Below the pieces are notes generated by a model. It saw only the letters and a list, made by a program, of their open reading frames with translations, had not been told where the DNA came from and ran no database searches. Positions 27,038 to 36,304 of a stretch of 64,000 nucleotides of DNA are shown piece after piece. Position numbers and translations under genes: made by a program. The stretch is taken from NCBI RefSeq assembly GCF_029211225.1, contig NZ_JARGEM010000002.1:310001-374000 (forward strand), read 5' to 3'. How positions within the stretch are numbered: the stretch's first letter is position 1; each line of letters begins with the position of its first letter. The stretch comes from Antiquaquibacter metalliresistens (GTDB lineage Bacteria; Actinomycetota; Actinomycetes; Actinomycetales; Microbacteriaceae).

Positions 27038-27547
27038 ATGCCCCCGAGGGTCCCGTCCGACACCGTCCTGCCGCTGACCTGGGGGCGCGCCGACGACCGA
27101 CGCATCGTCGGCCTGGTGCTCGCGGTCACCGGGGCGGTGCACGTGCAGGGCACGAACACCTACTCGCTGCCCGTGCTGCTCGTCGGGGTCGTCGCGATCG
27201 CCGTCGGCTGGGGCATCATGCCCGCTCGCGGCTGGCGCCGCATCATCGCCGCCGTGCTCGGGATCGCCAATGCCGCCGCCCTGCTCGCGGGACCGGTCGC
27301 GGTGTGGACCTGCGCGTTCGCCCTGCTGGCGTGGTTGCTCGTGCGGCACCGCCCGCTGCGCAGCTACCTCACGCTACTCTTCCCGGTCGCCAACGGTCTC
27401 ATCCTGCCGCGGCTGTTCGAGGACTACCGGTGGATGCCGCTGTGCCTGTCGATCTCGTTGGCGGTGGTCGTCGCATCCGCGTGGCTCGCGGGGCTGATCG
27501 CTGACAGCAGACGCCGTCCCAGCCCACCCGCAGCCGCCGCTCGGTAG
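27038..27547 (+). CDS. Hypothetical membrane protein
   Basis: A 169-residue protein with about five hydrophobic segments (roughly 24-38, 44-60, 66-88, 89-103, 130-153) and a short Pro/Ala-rich tail. The ATG at 27038 is preceded by TAGCAT at 27026-27031, which would fit a -10 element of a leaderless transcript. With 17 nt separating it from the divergent phosphodiesterase, promoter elements must overlap the neighbouring coding sequence. I do not recognise the family. Confidence 0.65.
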   Translation: MPPRVPSDTVLPLTWGRADDRRIVGLVLAVTGAVHVQGTNTYSLPVLLVGVVAIAVGWGIMPARGWRRIIAAVLGIANAAALLAGPVAVWTCAFALLAWLLVRHRPLRSYLTLLFPVANGLILPRLFEDYRWMPLCLSISLAVVVASAWLAGLIADSRRRPSPPAAAAR

Positions 27548-27594
27548 CATTGCTCACGTGAGGCCCGCCGGGCCCCCAAGGAGAGCACCAGACC

Positions 27595-28398
27595 ATGGCA
27601 ATGTCCAACCCCGCATTCCGCAACGGCGCGTTCAGTTCGCAGGGCGCCGTCGCAGTGGCCCAGGATGTCTCGGCCCAACAGCTCGACGAGATCTACAACC
27701 GCCCCTCTGCCCCCGTGCAGGGCGAGACCATGACCGTCGAAGACACGATCGCCAAGACGGTGGGCGCGTTCGTCGTGCTGCTCATCGGCGCGGCCGTCGG
27801 CTGGCTCACCGCCGAGACCCTGCCGTTCCTGTGGGTCGGCGCAGCGATCGTCGGCTTCGTGCTCGCGCTCGTCAACATCTTCAAGAAGGAGCCGTCGGCC
27901 CCGCTCATCCTCGCCTACGCCGCGGCGGAGGGTGTGTTCGTCGGCGGCATCTCCTCGTTCTTCGAGGCGATGTACGAGGGCATCGTGTTGCAGGCCGTGA
28001 TTGCGACGCTCGTCGTCGTCGGCGTGACGCTCGCGCTGTTCGCGAGCGGCAAGATCCGCGCCTCCAAGAAGGCCACCAAGGTGTTCCTGATCGCAATGGT
28101 CGGCTACCTGGTGTTCTCGGTCGTGAACGTGTTCGTGATGATCTTCGGCGGCGCCGACGCCAACCCGTGGGGCCTGCGCAGCGAGCCGATCTTCGGCATT
28201 CCGCTCGGCGTGATCCTCGGCGTCTTCGTCGTGCTGCTCGCGGCCTACTCGCTCGTGCTCGACTTCGACTTCATCCAGAAGGGTGTCAACAACAAGGCGC
28301 CCCGCAAGTACGGCTGGACCGGCGCCTTCGGCATCATGGTCACCGTCGTCTGGCTCTACCTCGAGCTGCTGCGCATGTTCGCGATCGCGCGAGACTAG
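27595..28398 (+). CDS. Bax inhibitor-1 / YccA family membrane protein
   Basis: A 267-residue membrane protein with seven predicted helices after a soluble N-terminal ~50 residues. The family signature is visible in YAAAEGVFVGGISSFFE after helix 3 and in the C-terminal aspartate-bearing region VLDFDFIQKGV. BI-1 relatives are proposed Ca2+ leak channels or protease partners; the actinobacterial long form is typical at this length. AAGGAG lies about 12 nt before the ATG, and a strong terminator follows the stop, so the gene is probably monocistronic. Confidence 0.88.
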   Translation: MAMSNPAFRNGAFSSQGAVAVAQDVSAQQLDEIYNRPSAPVQGETMTVEDTIAKTVGAFVVLLIGAAVGWLTAETLPFLWVGAAIVGFVLALVNIFKKEPSAPLILAYAAAEGVFVGGISSFFEAMYEGIVLQAVIATLVVVGVTLALFASGKIRASKKATKVFLIAMVGYLVFSVVNVFVMIFGGADANPWGLRSEPIFGIPLGVILGVFVVLLAAYSLVLDFDFIQKGVNNKAPRKYGWTGAFGIMVTVVWLYLELLRMFAIARD

Positions 28399-28413
28399 CT
28401 GCTGCGATCAGCA

Positions 28414-28445
28414 CGAAGGCCGTCCGGTTCGCCGGACGGCCTTCG
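28414..28445 (+). terminator. Strong terminator between Bax-inhibitor gene and reductase fusion gene
   Basis: Fourteen-base arms CGAAGGCCGTCCGG and CCGGACGGCCTTCG close a UUCG tetraloop. The stem starts 15 nt after the plus-strand stop and ends 4 nt before the convergent minus-strand stop at 28450, so it can serve both genes. The following T-rich tract is short. Confidence 0.9.
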
Positions 28446-28449
28446 TCGT

Positions 28450-30060
28450 TCACGGGCGCTCCACGGTGTCCCGCCGCACGCGCAGCACGGTGTCGACATG
28501 GGTCGCGGCCGAGCCATCCGGCGCGGTGCCGCCGCGCTCGACGAGTGCGTTCGTCTCGACCACCCAACCGTCGGGCAGATCGAGCGAGGCGAGCACCTCA
28601 TCCGGAGTCGGCAGCGGCGGAGCGTCGTGATCGCCGTGACTCGACCACGCCGGGAACGCCCCGTGTCCTACGACGAGCAGCCGTCCGCCGGGGGCGACTG
28701 CGGCGAGCGCGCGCCGCAGGATCTCGTCACGCGGCAGTTCGACGGGAGAATGCAGGAACGCCGCAGTCACCAGATCGAACTCGGCCGACGGATGCCAGCT
28801 CGCGAGGTCGGCCCGCACCCAGTCGATGCGATCGGCCAACCCCTCGCCGACCGCCCTCGCCTTCCCGACGTCGAGGGCGGTCGCCGAGATGTCCACGGCG
28901 GTCACGTGCCAGCCCCGTGCCGCGAGCCAGAGCGCGTCTCCGCCCTCGCCGCTGCCGAGGTCGAGGGCGGTTCCGGGTTCGAGGCCGGCGGCCTCCCGCT
29001 CGACCGCGGCGTTGACCCGGCCGCTCCAGATCTGACCGCGATCCCCGCGGCCGGTGCGGTAGCGCGCCTCCCAGAACTCGGCGGGGTCGGTCGGCGTCTC
29101 GGCGGGCGCCCGGGCCGCGACGCGATCGGATGCCGCGGCCACCTCCTCGGCGACGAGTCCCCCGTTGATGGCGAGCGCCGCGGTGGCTCCGGCCCCCATC
29201 GCGATCGGGACGAGTGCACCCGGGTTGCCGGCATTGCCGACCGCCCACACGCCTTCGACGCTCGTCGCACCGAAGGCGTCCACCGCGGTCCACGAGCCGA
29301 ACGGCGTCTCGACGCGCTCCGCGCCGAGTTGCCGCAGCGGTTCGTCCAGCGCGACCGGCGCCGGTTCGGCGAACACCACATCCACCGGTGCGACCGTGCC
29401 GTCCGCGAGGGCGAGACCGGTGATCGTGCCGTCGTCGGCGGCGACGACACGGATCACCGCGCGGTCCTCCAGTCGCACACCGCGCTCTTCGAGCGCCTGT
29501 CGCTCCGCGGCGGGAATGGGGCCCGCGAGCGCGGTGAACACCGTGACGTCGCCCGAGTACGACCGCAGCATGTGCGCCTTGTGCAGCCCCGCCACGGAAC
29601 CCGCGAGCACCCCGATCGCACGACCGGTCGCCTCGTACCCGTCGCAGTACGGGCACGCGACGACGCCACGGCCCCACTGCTCGGCGAGGCCCGGGATGTC
29701 GGGCAGCTCGTCGCGGACTCCAGTGGCGACGATGAGACGCCGCGCGGTCGCACGCTCGCCGCCATCGGTGACGACCTCGAATCCCTGCTCGATCGCCCGG
29801 GTCTCGACGACCCGCGCGTGCTCGATCACACCGTCGGCGGAGCGTACTTCGCGAGAGCCGTCGGCCACGAGATCAAGGGGTGAGTAGCCATCCCGACCCA
29901 GCACCCCGTGCATGTGCGGCGCGAACCTGTTGCGCGGCCGCTGTGCGTCGAGCACGAGCACTCGCCGGCGTGCGCGGGCGAGGATGAGCGCTGCGCTCAG
30001 CCCCGCGGCGCCGCCGCCGATGATGATGACGTCCCAGTGTTCCTCAGTGATCGAACTCAT
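28450..30060 (-). CDS. Bifunctional thioredoxin reductase-like oxidoreductase / SAM methyltransferase
   Basis: A 536-residue fusion. Residues 1-310 are a thioredoxin reductase-like FAD/NAD(P) enzyme: FAD loop VIIIGGGAAGLSAA (11-24), redox-active pair Cys136/Cys139 in CPYCDGYE, and C-terminal AVGNAGNPGALVPIAMGAG. Residues ~325-536 are a class I methyltransferase with motif I DLGSGEGGDALWLA (367-380) and VTAVDISATAL. This fusion is recognised in several actinobacteria; the methyl acceptor is unknown, and detoxification of a thiol- or metalloid-type compound is only a guess. ATG at 30060 is preferred to a GTG two codons upstream. It is divergent from an XRE/cupin regulator across a 68-bp gap that holds two palindromes. 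Confidence 0.9.
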   Translation of the reverse strand: MSSITEEHWDVIIIGGGAAGLSAALILARARRRVLVLDAQRPRNRFAPHMHGVLGRDGYSPLDLVADGSREVRSADGVIEHARVVETRAIEQGFEVVTDGGERATARRLIVATGVRDELPDIPGLAEQWGRGVVACPYCDGYEATGRAIGVLAGSVAGLHKAHMLRSYSGDVTVFTALAGPIPAAERQALEERGVRLEDRAVIRVVAADDGTITGLALADGTVAPVDVVFAEPAPVALDEPLRQLGAERVETPFGSWTAVDAFGATSVEGVWAVGNAGNPGALVPIAMGAGATAALAINGGLVAEEVAAASDRVAARAPAETPTDPAEFWEARYRTGRGDRGQIWSGRVNAAVEREAAGLEPGTALDLGSGEGGDALWLAARGWHVTAVDISATALDVGKARAVGEGLADRIDWVRADLASWHPSAEFDLVTAAFLHSPVELPRDEILRRALAAVAPGGRLLVVGHGAFPAWSSHGDHDAPPLPTPDEVLASLDLPDGWVVETNALVERGGTAPDGSAATHVDTVLRVRRDTVERP

Positions 30061-30085
30061 GCCCACAGCGTGCCCGCGTGCTACC

Positions 30086-30115
30086 GTTGCAGCAACTATC
30101 AGTGCCGAATCGGCA
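30086..30115. promoter_or_regulatory. Two palindromes in the divergent reductase/XRE promoter region
   Basis: GTTGCAGCAAC (30086-30096) and TGCCGAATCGGCA (30103-30115) are both perfect palindromes with a one-base centre. They sit in the middle of the 68 bp between the divergent starts at 30060 and 30129. They are good candidates for binding by the adjacent XRE-type regulator, which would then control both itself and the reductase fusion. Confidence 0.6.
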
Positions 30116-30128
30116 AGATCGGAGTGCT

Positions 30129-30755
30129 ATGCCCGACGATTCCCTCGCCCTCATCGGCCCGCGGCTCAAGAGCTGGCGCGAGAAGCGCAGCATGACGCTC
30201 GCCGAGCTCTCGCAGACCACCGGTATCTCGTCGAGCACGCTCTCCCGGCTGGAGGCGGGCAAGCGCGCACCGAACCTCGAACTCGTGGTGCCGATCGCGC
30301 GCGCGCTCAGACTCGAGCTCGACGACATCGTGCCGCGCGTGGCGCCCGACCCGCGCGTGACCCGCACGACGAAGCGCGTGAACGGGATGCGCTACGAGAC
30401 GCTCTCGCCGGAATCCAGCCCGGTGCAGACCTACAAGGTGACGTTTCCCGCCAGTCCGTCGGGGGTCACCGCGACGCCCGAACCGAAGGTGCATGACGGC
30501 CATGAATGGCTGTACGTGATCTCCGGTCGCCTGCGGCTCGTGCTCGGCGAGCAGGAGGTGACCCTCGGCCCCGGCGAGGCGGCCGAGTTCGACACCCGCA
30601 TACCGCACTGGCTGTCGGCCACCAGTGCCGGGCCCGCGGAGGTGCTGTCGATCTTCAGCAAGGAGGGCAAGCGCATCCACTTGCGCGCCAGACCCGCCAC
30701 CGGGGTCTCGGCGGGCTCGACCGCCGGGTCCCGACAGGCTCGACCAGCGGGCTAG
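30129..30755 (+). CDS. XRE-family regulator with C-terminal cupin
   Basis: A 208-residue transcription regulator. Residues 8-66 form an XRE helix-turn-helix (LAELSQTTGISSSTLSRLEA in the recognition part). Residues ~105-185 form a cupin beta-barrel (HDGHEWLYVISGRLRLVLGE) that would bind a small ligand or metal. The ATG at 30129 has GGAG 5 nt upstream; a longer in-frame start at 30078 lies across the palindromes and is disfavoured. The gene is divergent from the reductase-methyltransferase fusion, its likely target. The 3' end overlaps the convergent GTPase gene by 4 nt. Confidence 0.9.
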   Translation: MPDDSLALIGPRLKSWREKRSMTLAELSQTTGISSSTLSRLEAGKRAPNLELVVPIARALRLELDDIVPRVAPDPRVTRTTKRVNGMRYETLSPESSPVQTYKVTFPASPSGVTATPEPKVHDGHEWLYVISGRLRLVLGEQEVTLGPGEAAEFDTRIPHWLSATSAGPAEVLSIFSKEGKRIHLRARPATGVSAGSTAGSRQARPAG

Positions 30756-32332
30756 GAGGCCGCGATCGCCCGCGCCGCCGAGAACTCGCGGGCGCGCTCG
30801 ACGTCGGCCGCGACCGGCGCGACGATCGTCTCCCGCACGACCGCCTCGACCGAGGCGAGCAGCAGCCGTCGGGCCCGCCGTCGTCGCGATGCCCCGGTCA
30901 GCGCCCCGAGCGCGGCGCCGAGCAGTCCCAGCAGCACGCCCGCGAGCACCGCACCCGCGATGAGCAGCGTTGGCACGGCCCAGCCCTCGACCGTCGGGAT
31001 CTCCGGTCGCGGCATGCCGATCGTCGGCAGCAGCGCGGCGGCGAGCAGCCAGCCGACGCCCACCAGGCCGGCGACCAGCACCGCCCACTGCAGCACGGTG
31101 AAGACCACCCACCACCACGACCGGCCGGCGGGCAGCGCGGTGCGGGCGATGGCGAGGTCGAGGCGGTCCGGCAGCTGCGCGATGCCCCGGTCAGCGGTGG
31201 CGCGGATGCCGCTGCGCCAGCTTTCGGCGAGGCCGTCGGCCGCGGCATCCGCGTACCCCCGCACGGCGAGCGAGACGCGGGCGCGCGCACCGGAACTCAG
31301 TTGCGGCAGGCTCGTGCGGTGCAGGTCGGGGTTCTCGCCCCGCCGCTTCGGACCGAGCCCGAGTCGGGTGAGCGGGTCGGCGCGCAGCCGCAGCAGCCAG
31401 GAGACGAGCGGCCAGCCGGTCGCCTGCCCCGAGCGCTTGCGATACGAGGATGCCACGGCCCGCGCCACCACGTCCGCTCCCGCCGCGACCCCGATCTCCT
31501 CGACGAGGCCGGCTGCGGGCCGCGCGGTCGCACGCGGCGGGGTGCCCGGTTCGGGCATCCGCTCGGCGAGCGTGGCGATGTCCGCGCTCAGCCGGGCCTC
31601 GCGCGCGACCCGGGCGGCGGCGAGGTCGCCGATGGCGGCGCGCAGCGCGTCGATGCCGGCGCCGGTCTTGGCGCTGACGGCCAGCACGCGCGCCTTGGTG
31701 ATGCCGTCGCGCTCGACGATGCCGGTGAGGGAGGCGACGACCGCGTTCGCCTCCGCCGTCGCGAGGCGATCCACCTGGTTGAGCACGATCAGGGTCACGG
31801 CGCCGTGCCTGGCGTGCGGGGCGATGAACTGCGCGTGCAGCACGTCGTCGGCGTACTTCTGGGGGTCGACCACCCAGATCAGGGCGTCGACCTGCGCCGC
31901 GAGCCGCTCGGCGATGGCCCGGTTGGCGGTCTCGACGGAATCGAAGTCCGGAAGGTCCAGCAGGATAAGCCGGGACGCTCGCGCGTCGATCAGCGCCTCG
32001 CGCACCACCCGCTCGCGCACCTGGAGCCAGTCGAGCAGGTCGATGGCGCCCTCCGGCTCCCAGGTGACGGCCAGGGCCTCCGAGGTGGTCGGGCGGCGCA
32101 CGTGAGTGCGCGCCACCTCGTCGCCGACCAGCGCGTTCACCAGGCTCGACTTGCCCGAGCCGGTGGCGCCGAAGACCCCGACCACGGTGTAGTCCGGTGA
32201 GCGCTCGCGCCGCTCGGCGGCCCGGGCGATCAGCGCGTCCGCCTCGGCGAGCAGAACGTCGGGGATGCGATCGGCCCCCGCCGCGCGCAGCCGCCGCAGG
32301 GCATCCAGTCGCTCGTCGACGGTGGCCCTCAT
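30752..32332 (-). CDS. Dynamin-like membrane GTPase, second of a pair
   Basis: A 526-residue GTPase. P-loop GATGSGKSSLVN covers 55-66, with switch region LPDFDSVE and the specificity motif as LNQVD in place of NKxD. After a helical stalk, two hydrophobic segments near residues 410-440 and 455-490 would enter the membrane. It is preceded by a related GTPase gene with which it overlaps by ATGA. Paired genes of this type in actinobacteria recall the DynA/DynB or YfjP-like dynamin GTPases, which work as heteromeric membrane-remodelling pairs. The exact role is inferred from family only. ATG at 32332 is chosen from that overlap. Confidence 0.85.
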   Translation of the reverse strand: MRATVDERLDALRRLRAAGADRIPDVLLAEADALIARAAERRERSPDYTVVGVFGATGSGKSSLVNALVGDEVARTHVRRPTTSEALAVTWEPEGAIDLLDWLQVRERVVREALIDARASRLILLDLPDFDSVETANRAIAERLAAQVDALIWVVDPQKYADDVLHAQFIAPHARHGAVTLIVLNQVDRLATAEANAVVASLTGIVERDGITKARVLAVSAKTGAGIDALRAAIGDLAAARVAREARLSADIATLAERMPEPGTPPRATARPAAGLVEEIGVAAGADVVARAVASSYRKRSGQATGWPLVSWLLRLRADPLTRLGLGPKRRGENPDLHRTSLPQLSSGARARVSLAVRGYADAAADGLAESWRSGIRATADRGIAQLPDRLDLAIARTALPAGRSWWWVVFTVLQWAVLVAGLVGVGWLLAAALLPTIGMPRPEIPTVEGWAVPTLLIAGAVLAGVLLGLLGAALGALTGASRRRRARRLLLASVEAVVRETIVAPVAADVERAREFSAARAIAAS

Positions 32333-34080
32333 CGCGCGGCCCGCTCCACGTCGTCGAGCAGCACGCGCGACTCGCGCCGCAGCGCCTCGGGCGACGAGCC
32401 GAACCGCGCCGACTCCAGAGCGGCGGCCACGCGCTCCCGCTCCGTATCGAAGAGGGCGCTCACCCGTCGCTGCAGGTCGCGCCGCGCCTCGGCGGCGAGG
32501 CGCCGCACGGCGTCCTCGCCGAAGACGGTCTCCAGCAACTTCTGGCCGAGCACGGCCGAGCCGCCGGCGATCACGAGTTCGCCGCCGGTGAGCCCGCCGG
32601 TCGAAGCGAAGACGACGATCATGAGCGCGACGGTCACCACGTTCAGGCCGGCCGAGAGCAGGCGGGCGCGGATGCGCTTGGAGCCGGCGTTCTCCTGCAC
32701 GAGCCTCAGCAGCGCACCCTGCCATTCGCGGATCATCGCCGCGGCCGCGTCGGAGAACCCGGCGCTCTCCGAGCCGAGGGCCGGGTTGCGCTCGGCGATG
32801 GAGCGCCCGGCGGCGCTGCGCTGCATCCAGGCCCAGGATGCCGCGGCGGCACGCCCGCCCTGGTCCACGATCACGGCGTGTAGCCCGCTCTCGATCTGGG
32901 TCTCCACCTCCACCACCGGCTGCGGGCGACCCATGACCCACGCGGTCGCGGCGTCGCGGGCGCGCGAGAACCAGGACTCCACCCTGCGAAAGAAGTCGGA
33001 GGTGCCGACGAAGTCCTGCCAGCGAGCGAGCACTTCTCCGCGCAGCAGGGCGCCGTCCTGCGTGGCCGCCTCGACCGCGTCCAACGCGGACTCGTACTCG
33101 GCGGCGGTCGCCGCGTTCGCGGAGGCGACCCAGTCGAGCTGCTCCTGGCGGGCATCCGCGATCCGCGCGACGCGGCGATCGAGGTCGGCGATCGCGCCGC
33201 CGAGGGTGCGGGCGGCGATGCGGGCGCGCTCGGCCCGGTCGCCGGCGATGGCCGCGAGCCAGTCGCGCGGGCCTGCGACGGCATCGGCGGGCAGCATCCC
33301 GAGGTCGTCGAGCGGCTGCTCCTCGATGACGAACACGGGGGCGTCGTCGAGGCCCCGAGCGGCCAGCATTGCCTTCAGGTCGGGCAGCACGTCGTCCACC
33401 GCCTCCGGCGGCACCCGGTTGAGCACCACGCCGACGGTGATGGAGCGCGCCGCGGCGCCCTCGAGCAGCCGCCACGGCACCGCGTCGGCGTATCGGTTCG
33501 CGGTCGTCACGAACAGCCAGAGGTCGGCCGCCGCGTGCAGTTGGTTGGCCAGCGCGCGGTTCTCGTCGGCGACCGAGTCGATGTCGGGCGCGTCGATGAT
33601 CGCCAGCGAGGTCGGCACCTCATCGTGCGCGAGCAGCATGAGCTCGTTGATGCGGGATGCCGTCGGCGCATCCCCCGCGGCCGACGCGGGCGTGCCCGGC
33701 CCCGACACCCTCCCCCGCACCCGCGCGAGCCCGGGCAGGATGCGATCGGAGGCGAACCATCCCGCGTCCACCGGCGCGTGCACCAGGATCGGCTGCCGCG
33801 TCGTCGGTCGGATCACCCCGGCCCGGGTGGTCGGCGTGCCGATGAGCGCGTTGACGATCGTCGACTTGCCGGACCCCGTCGATCCGCCCACCACCGCGAG
33901 CAGCGGCGCATCGAGGTCGGCCAGGCGCGGCCGGATGTAGTCGTCGATCTGGCGGACGGCGGATGCCGCGGCATCCCGCTGCTCGGCCGCCCCCTCGAGC
34001 GGCAGCCCGAGCCCGGCATCGGCGAGCGAGGCGCGCAGCCGCTCCAGCGAGGCGATCGCGGGCGGTCGGGCATCGGTCAC
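32329..34080 (-). CDS. Dynamin-like membrane GTPase, first of a pair
   Basis: A 583-residue GTPase with P-loop GGSTGSGKSTIVNALIG (65-81), switch motif IDAPDIDSV and VLNRVP where NKxD is expected. A coiled helical middle contains many Arg and Glu. Hydrophobic residues near 490-520 (LNVVTVALMIVVFASTGG, then GGSAVLG) suggest membrane association, and the C-terminal end is again helical. GTG at 34080 is preferred; longer frames are the shadow of neighbouring sequence. Its stop overlaps the start of the second GTPase, so the two are made together and probably form a heteromer. Confidence 0.85.
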   Translation of the reverse strand: MTDARPPAIASLERLRASLADAGLGLPLEGAAEQRDAAASAVRQIDDYIRPRLADLDAPLLAVVGGSTGSGKSTIVNALIGTPTTRAGVIRPTTRQPILVHAPVDAGWFASDRILPGLARVRGRVSGPGTPASAAGDAPTASRINELMLLAHDEVPTSLAIIDAPDIDSVADENRALANQLHAAADLWLFVTTANRYADAVPWRLLEGAAARSITVGVVLNRVPPEAVDDVLPDLKAMLAARGLDDAPVFVIEEQPLDDLGMLPADAVAGPRDWLAAIAGDRAERARIAARTLGGAIADLDRRVARIADARQEQLDWVASANAATAAEYESALDAVEAATQDGALLRGEVLARWQDFVGTSDFFRRVESWFSRARDAATAWVMGRPQPVVEVETQIESGLHAVIVDQGGRAAAASWAWMQRSAAGRSIAERNPALGSESAGFSDAAAAMIREWQGALLRLVQENAGSKRIRARLLSAGLNVVTVALMIVVFASTGGLTGGELVIAGGSAVLGQKLLETVFGEDAVRRLAAEARRDLQRRVSALFDTERERVAAALESARFGSSPEALRRESRVLLDDVERAAR

Positions 34081-34123
34081 GGTTACAGCATGCCCGGGGC
34101 GGGGCGAGAACGCGAACGCCGGC

Positions 34124-34597
34124 TTACTCGCCCGGCAGTTCCCGGGCGTAGGCGGCGACGGCGCGACCGTACTCCGGCAGCAGGGGCGCGAGTGCCTGGA
34201 GCGCGGCGCGCAGCGCCTCGCGGTCGCGACCCTGGTCGGCGAGCGCGAGGGCGAGGAACGCCGCCGCCTGCGGTGCGGCATCCGCGTCGTCGAGGAGGGC
34301 GCGCAGCAGTGCCTCGGCCTGCGCGGCCCGACCGAGGTTGCGCAGCGAGCTCGCGAGCTGGATGGTGGCACGCTCGCGATCGGGACTCTCGAGCCCCGCC
34401 GCCAGGGCCCGCTCGTAGAGCGGCACGGCGTCGGCTTCGAGCCCGAGGAAGTCGCGCAGGCTCGCACGCTCGAACAGGACGCGCGGTGCCGAGAGACCGT
34501 CGCACGCGGCGAGCAGCTGGTCCTCGGCCGCGACGAGGTCGACGTCGTCGGCGAGCGTCGACCAGAACTGCGCGACGGCGCCTTCGGGATCAGCCAC
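34124..34597 (-). CDS. Tetratricopeptide-repeat protein
   Basis: A ~157-residue soluble, all-helical protein with TPR character: RVLFERASLRDFLGLEADAVPLYERAL, then RATIQLASSLRNLGRAAQAEALL and AAAFLALALADQGRDREALRAAL as successive helix pairs. Small proteins of this family are common in Microbacteriaceae and are probably protein-interaction adaptors. The start is uncertain. The GTG at 34597 (MADPEGAVAQFW) fits homologous N-termini. A GTG at 34663 is possible but would add 22 residues encoded by the 58-bp duplication. It lies downstream of guaA on the same strand. Confidence 0.75.
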   Translation of the reverse strand: MADPEGAVAQFWSTLADDVDLVAAEDQLLAACDGLSAPRVLFERASLRDFLGLEADAVPLYERALAAGLESPDRERATIQLASSLRNLGRAAQAEALLRALLDDADAAPQAAAFLALALADQGRDREALRAALQALAPLLPEYGRAVAAYARELPGE

Positions 34598-34718
34598 GCC
34601 GACCTCGGCCCAGAGGGCCTCGGAGTGAGGCTGAGGAAGGCCAGAAATGGCCCCGCGCTCCACGCCGGCCTCGGCCCAGAGGGCCTCGGAGTGAGGCTGA
34701 GGAAGGCCAGAAATGGCC
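34595..34718. repeat. 58-bp sequence repeated twice with 66-bp period between guaA and the TPR gene
   Basis: Copies at 34595-34652 and 34661-34718 differ at a single base. The period of 66 bp is 22 codons, so the duplication keeps the reading frame running from just after the guaA stop into the TPR gene. Each copy holds the palindrome GGCCAGAAATGGCC. In the right copy this extends to a perfect 11-bp stem at 34699-34724 (loop GAAA), 8 nt after the guaA stop, which may be the 3' hairpin of guaA. Confidence 0.9.
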
Positions 34719-34732
34719 TTCCTCTCGACGCC

Positions 34733-36304
34733 TCACTCCCATTCGATCGTTCCCGGGGGCTTCGACGTGACGTCGAGCACCACGCGGTTGACGCCGGGCA
34801 CCTCGTTCGTGATGCGGTTGGAGATGCGGGCGAGCACGTCGTAGGGCAGGCGGGTCCAGTCGGCGGTCATCGCATCCTCGGACGACACCGGTCGCAGCAC
34901 GATCGGGTGCCCGTAGGTGCGACCGTCGCCCTGCACCCCCACGCTGCGCACATCGGCGAGCAGCACCACGGGGCACTGCCAGATCTCGGCGTCGAGCCCG
35001 GCCTCGGTCAGTTCGGCGCGCACGATCGCGTCGGCGCGGCGCAGCAGCTCGAGCCGGTCGCGCGTGACCTCGCCGACGATGCGGATGCCGAGGCCGGGAC
35101 CCGGGAACGGCTGGCGCGCGACGATCGCCTCGGGAAGGCCCAGTTCGCGACCGATGGCTCGCACCTCGTCCTTGAACAGCGTGCGCAGCGGCTCGACGAG
35201 CTGGAACTGCAGGTCTTCCGGCAGCCCGCCGACGTTGTGGTGGCTCTTGATGTTCGCCGTGCCCGTGCCCCCGCCGGACTCGACCACGTCCGGATAGAGC
35301 GTGCCCTGCACCAAGAACTCGATCTTCTCGCCCTCGCCGCGGGCCTCGAGCACGAGCGCCTCGGCGGCGTTCTCGAAGCTGCGGATGAACTCCCGGCCGA
35401 TGATCTTGCGCTTGGTCTCCGGGTCGGTGACGCCGGTGAGTGCGTCGAGGAACTGGTCCACCGCGTCGACGGTGACCAGGCGCACACCCGTGGAGGCGAC
35501 GAAGTCCTCCTCGACCTGGCGGCGCTCATCCTGCCGCAGCAGACCGTGGTCGACGAAGATGCAGGTGAGCTGGTCGCCCACGGCCTTGTGCACGAGCGCC
35601 GCGGCGACCGCCGAGTCCACGCCCCCCGAGAGTCCGCAGATCACCCGGCCCGAACCGACCTGCTCGCGGATGCGCTGCACCTGCTCCGCGATCACGCTGC
35701 CCGAGTTCCAGTCGGCCGGGATGCCCGCGCCCACGTGCAAGAAGTTCTCCAGCACCCGCTGCCCGAACTCGGAGTGCTTCACCTCGGGGTGCCACTGCAC
35801 GCCGTACAGGCGTCGCTCGCGGTTCTCGAACGCCGCCACCGGAGTCGACTGGCTCGAGGCGAGCACCTCGAACCCTGCGGGCGCCTTCGACACGGAGTCG
35901 CCGTGGCTCATCCACGCGGTCTGCTCCTCCGGCTGTCCCGCGAGCAGGGTGCCCTCCTCGCTGACGTGCACGGCGGTCGCGCCGTACTCACGAGCGCCGG
36001 TCTGGCCGACCTCGCCGCCGAGCTGCTGGGCCATCACCTGAAAGCCGTAGCAGATGCCGAGCACGGGCACCCCGAGGTCGAGGATGCCCGGATCGAGCGA
36101 CGGTGCCCCCGGTTCGTACACGCTCGACGGCCCGCCGCTCAGCACGATGCCCGCGGGGTTCTTCTGCGCCACCTCCGCCGCGGTGATGGTGTGCGGCACG
36201 ATCTCGCTGTAGACGCTCGCCTCGCGCACCCGGCGTGCGATCAACTGCGCGTACTGCGCCCCGAAGTCGACGACCAGAACAGGGCGCGCATCAGTGTCGG
36301 TCAC
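34733..36304 (-). CDS. guaA: GMP synthase (glutamine-hydrolysing)
   Basis: Makes GMP from XMP, ATP and glutamine. The N-terminal class I amidotransferase has [13 protein letters not shown] (14-26), nucleophile Cys85 in GICYGFQ and the His/Glu pair in QWHPEV. The ATP-pyrophosphatase domain has the P-loop [12 protein letters not shown], and the C-terminal dimerisation part ends with [20 protein letters not shown] at 36304 gives 523 residues, the family length, and overlaps the stop of the DUF3817 gene (GTGA). guaB and guaB3 are also in this window, so most late GMP-branch genes lie within 13 kb. Confidence 0.98.
   Translation of the reverse strand: MTDTDARPVLVVDFGAQYAQLIARRVREASVYSEIVPHTITAAEVAQKNPAGIVLSGGPSSVYEPGAPSLDPGILDLGVPVLGICYGFQVMAQQLGGEVGQTGAREYGATAVHVSEEGTLLAGQPEEQTAWMSHGDSVSKAPAGFEVLASSQSTPVAAFENRERRLYGVQWHPEVKHSEFGQRVLENFLHVGAGIPADWNSGSVIAEQVQRIREQVGSGRVICGLSGGVDSAVAAALVHKAVGDQLTCIFVDHGLLRQDERRQVEEDFVASTGVRLVTVDAVDQFLDALTGVTDPETKRKIIGREFIRSFENAAEALVLEARGEGEKIEFLVQGTLYPDVVESGGGTGTANIKSHHNVGGLPEDLQFQLVEPLRTLFKDEVRAIGRELGLPEAIVARQPFPGPGLGIRIVGEVTRDRLELLRRADAIVRAELTEAGLDAEIWQCPVVLLADVRSVGVQGDGRTYGHPIVLRPVSSEDAMTADWTRLPYDVLARISNRITNEVPGVNRVVLDVTSKPPGTIEWE

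Noticed and set aside
23940-27077. Very long plus-strand open frame (over 1,000 codons)
   Set aside because: Antisense to the two kinases and the phosphodiesterase; low-complexity charged translation without domains.
34663-34976. Minus-strand frame with repeated EGHFWPSSASLRGP in the guaA-TPR junction
   Set aside because: It is a frame of the 66-bp duplication overlapping the guaA 3' end; no start signals.
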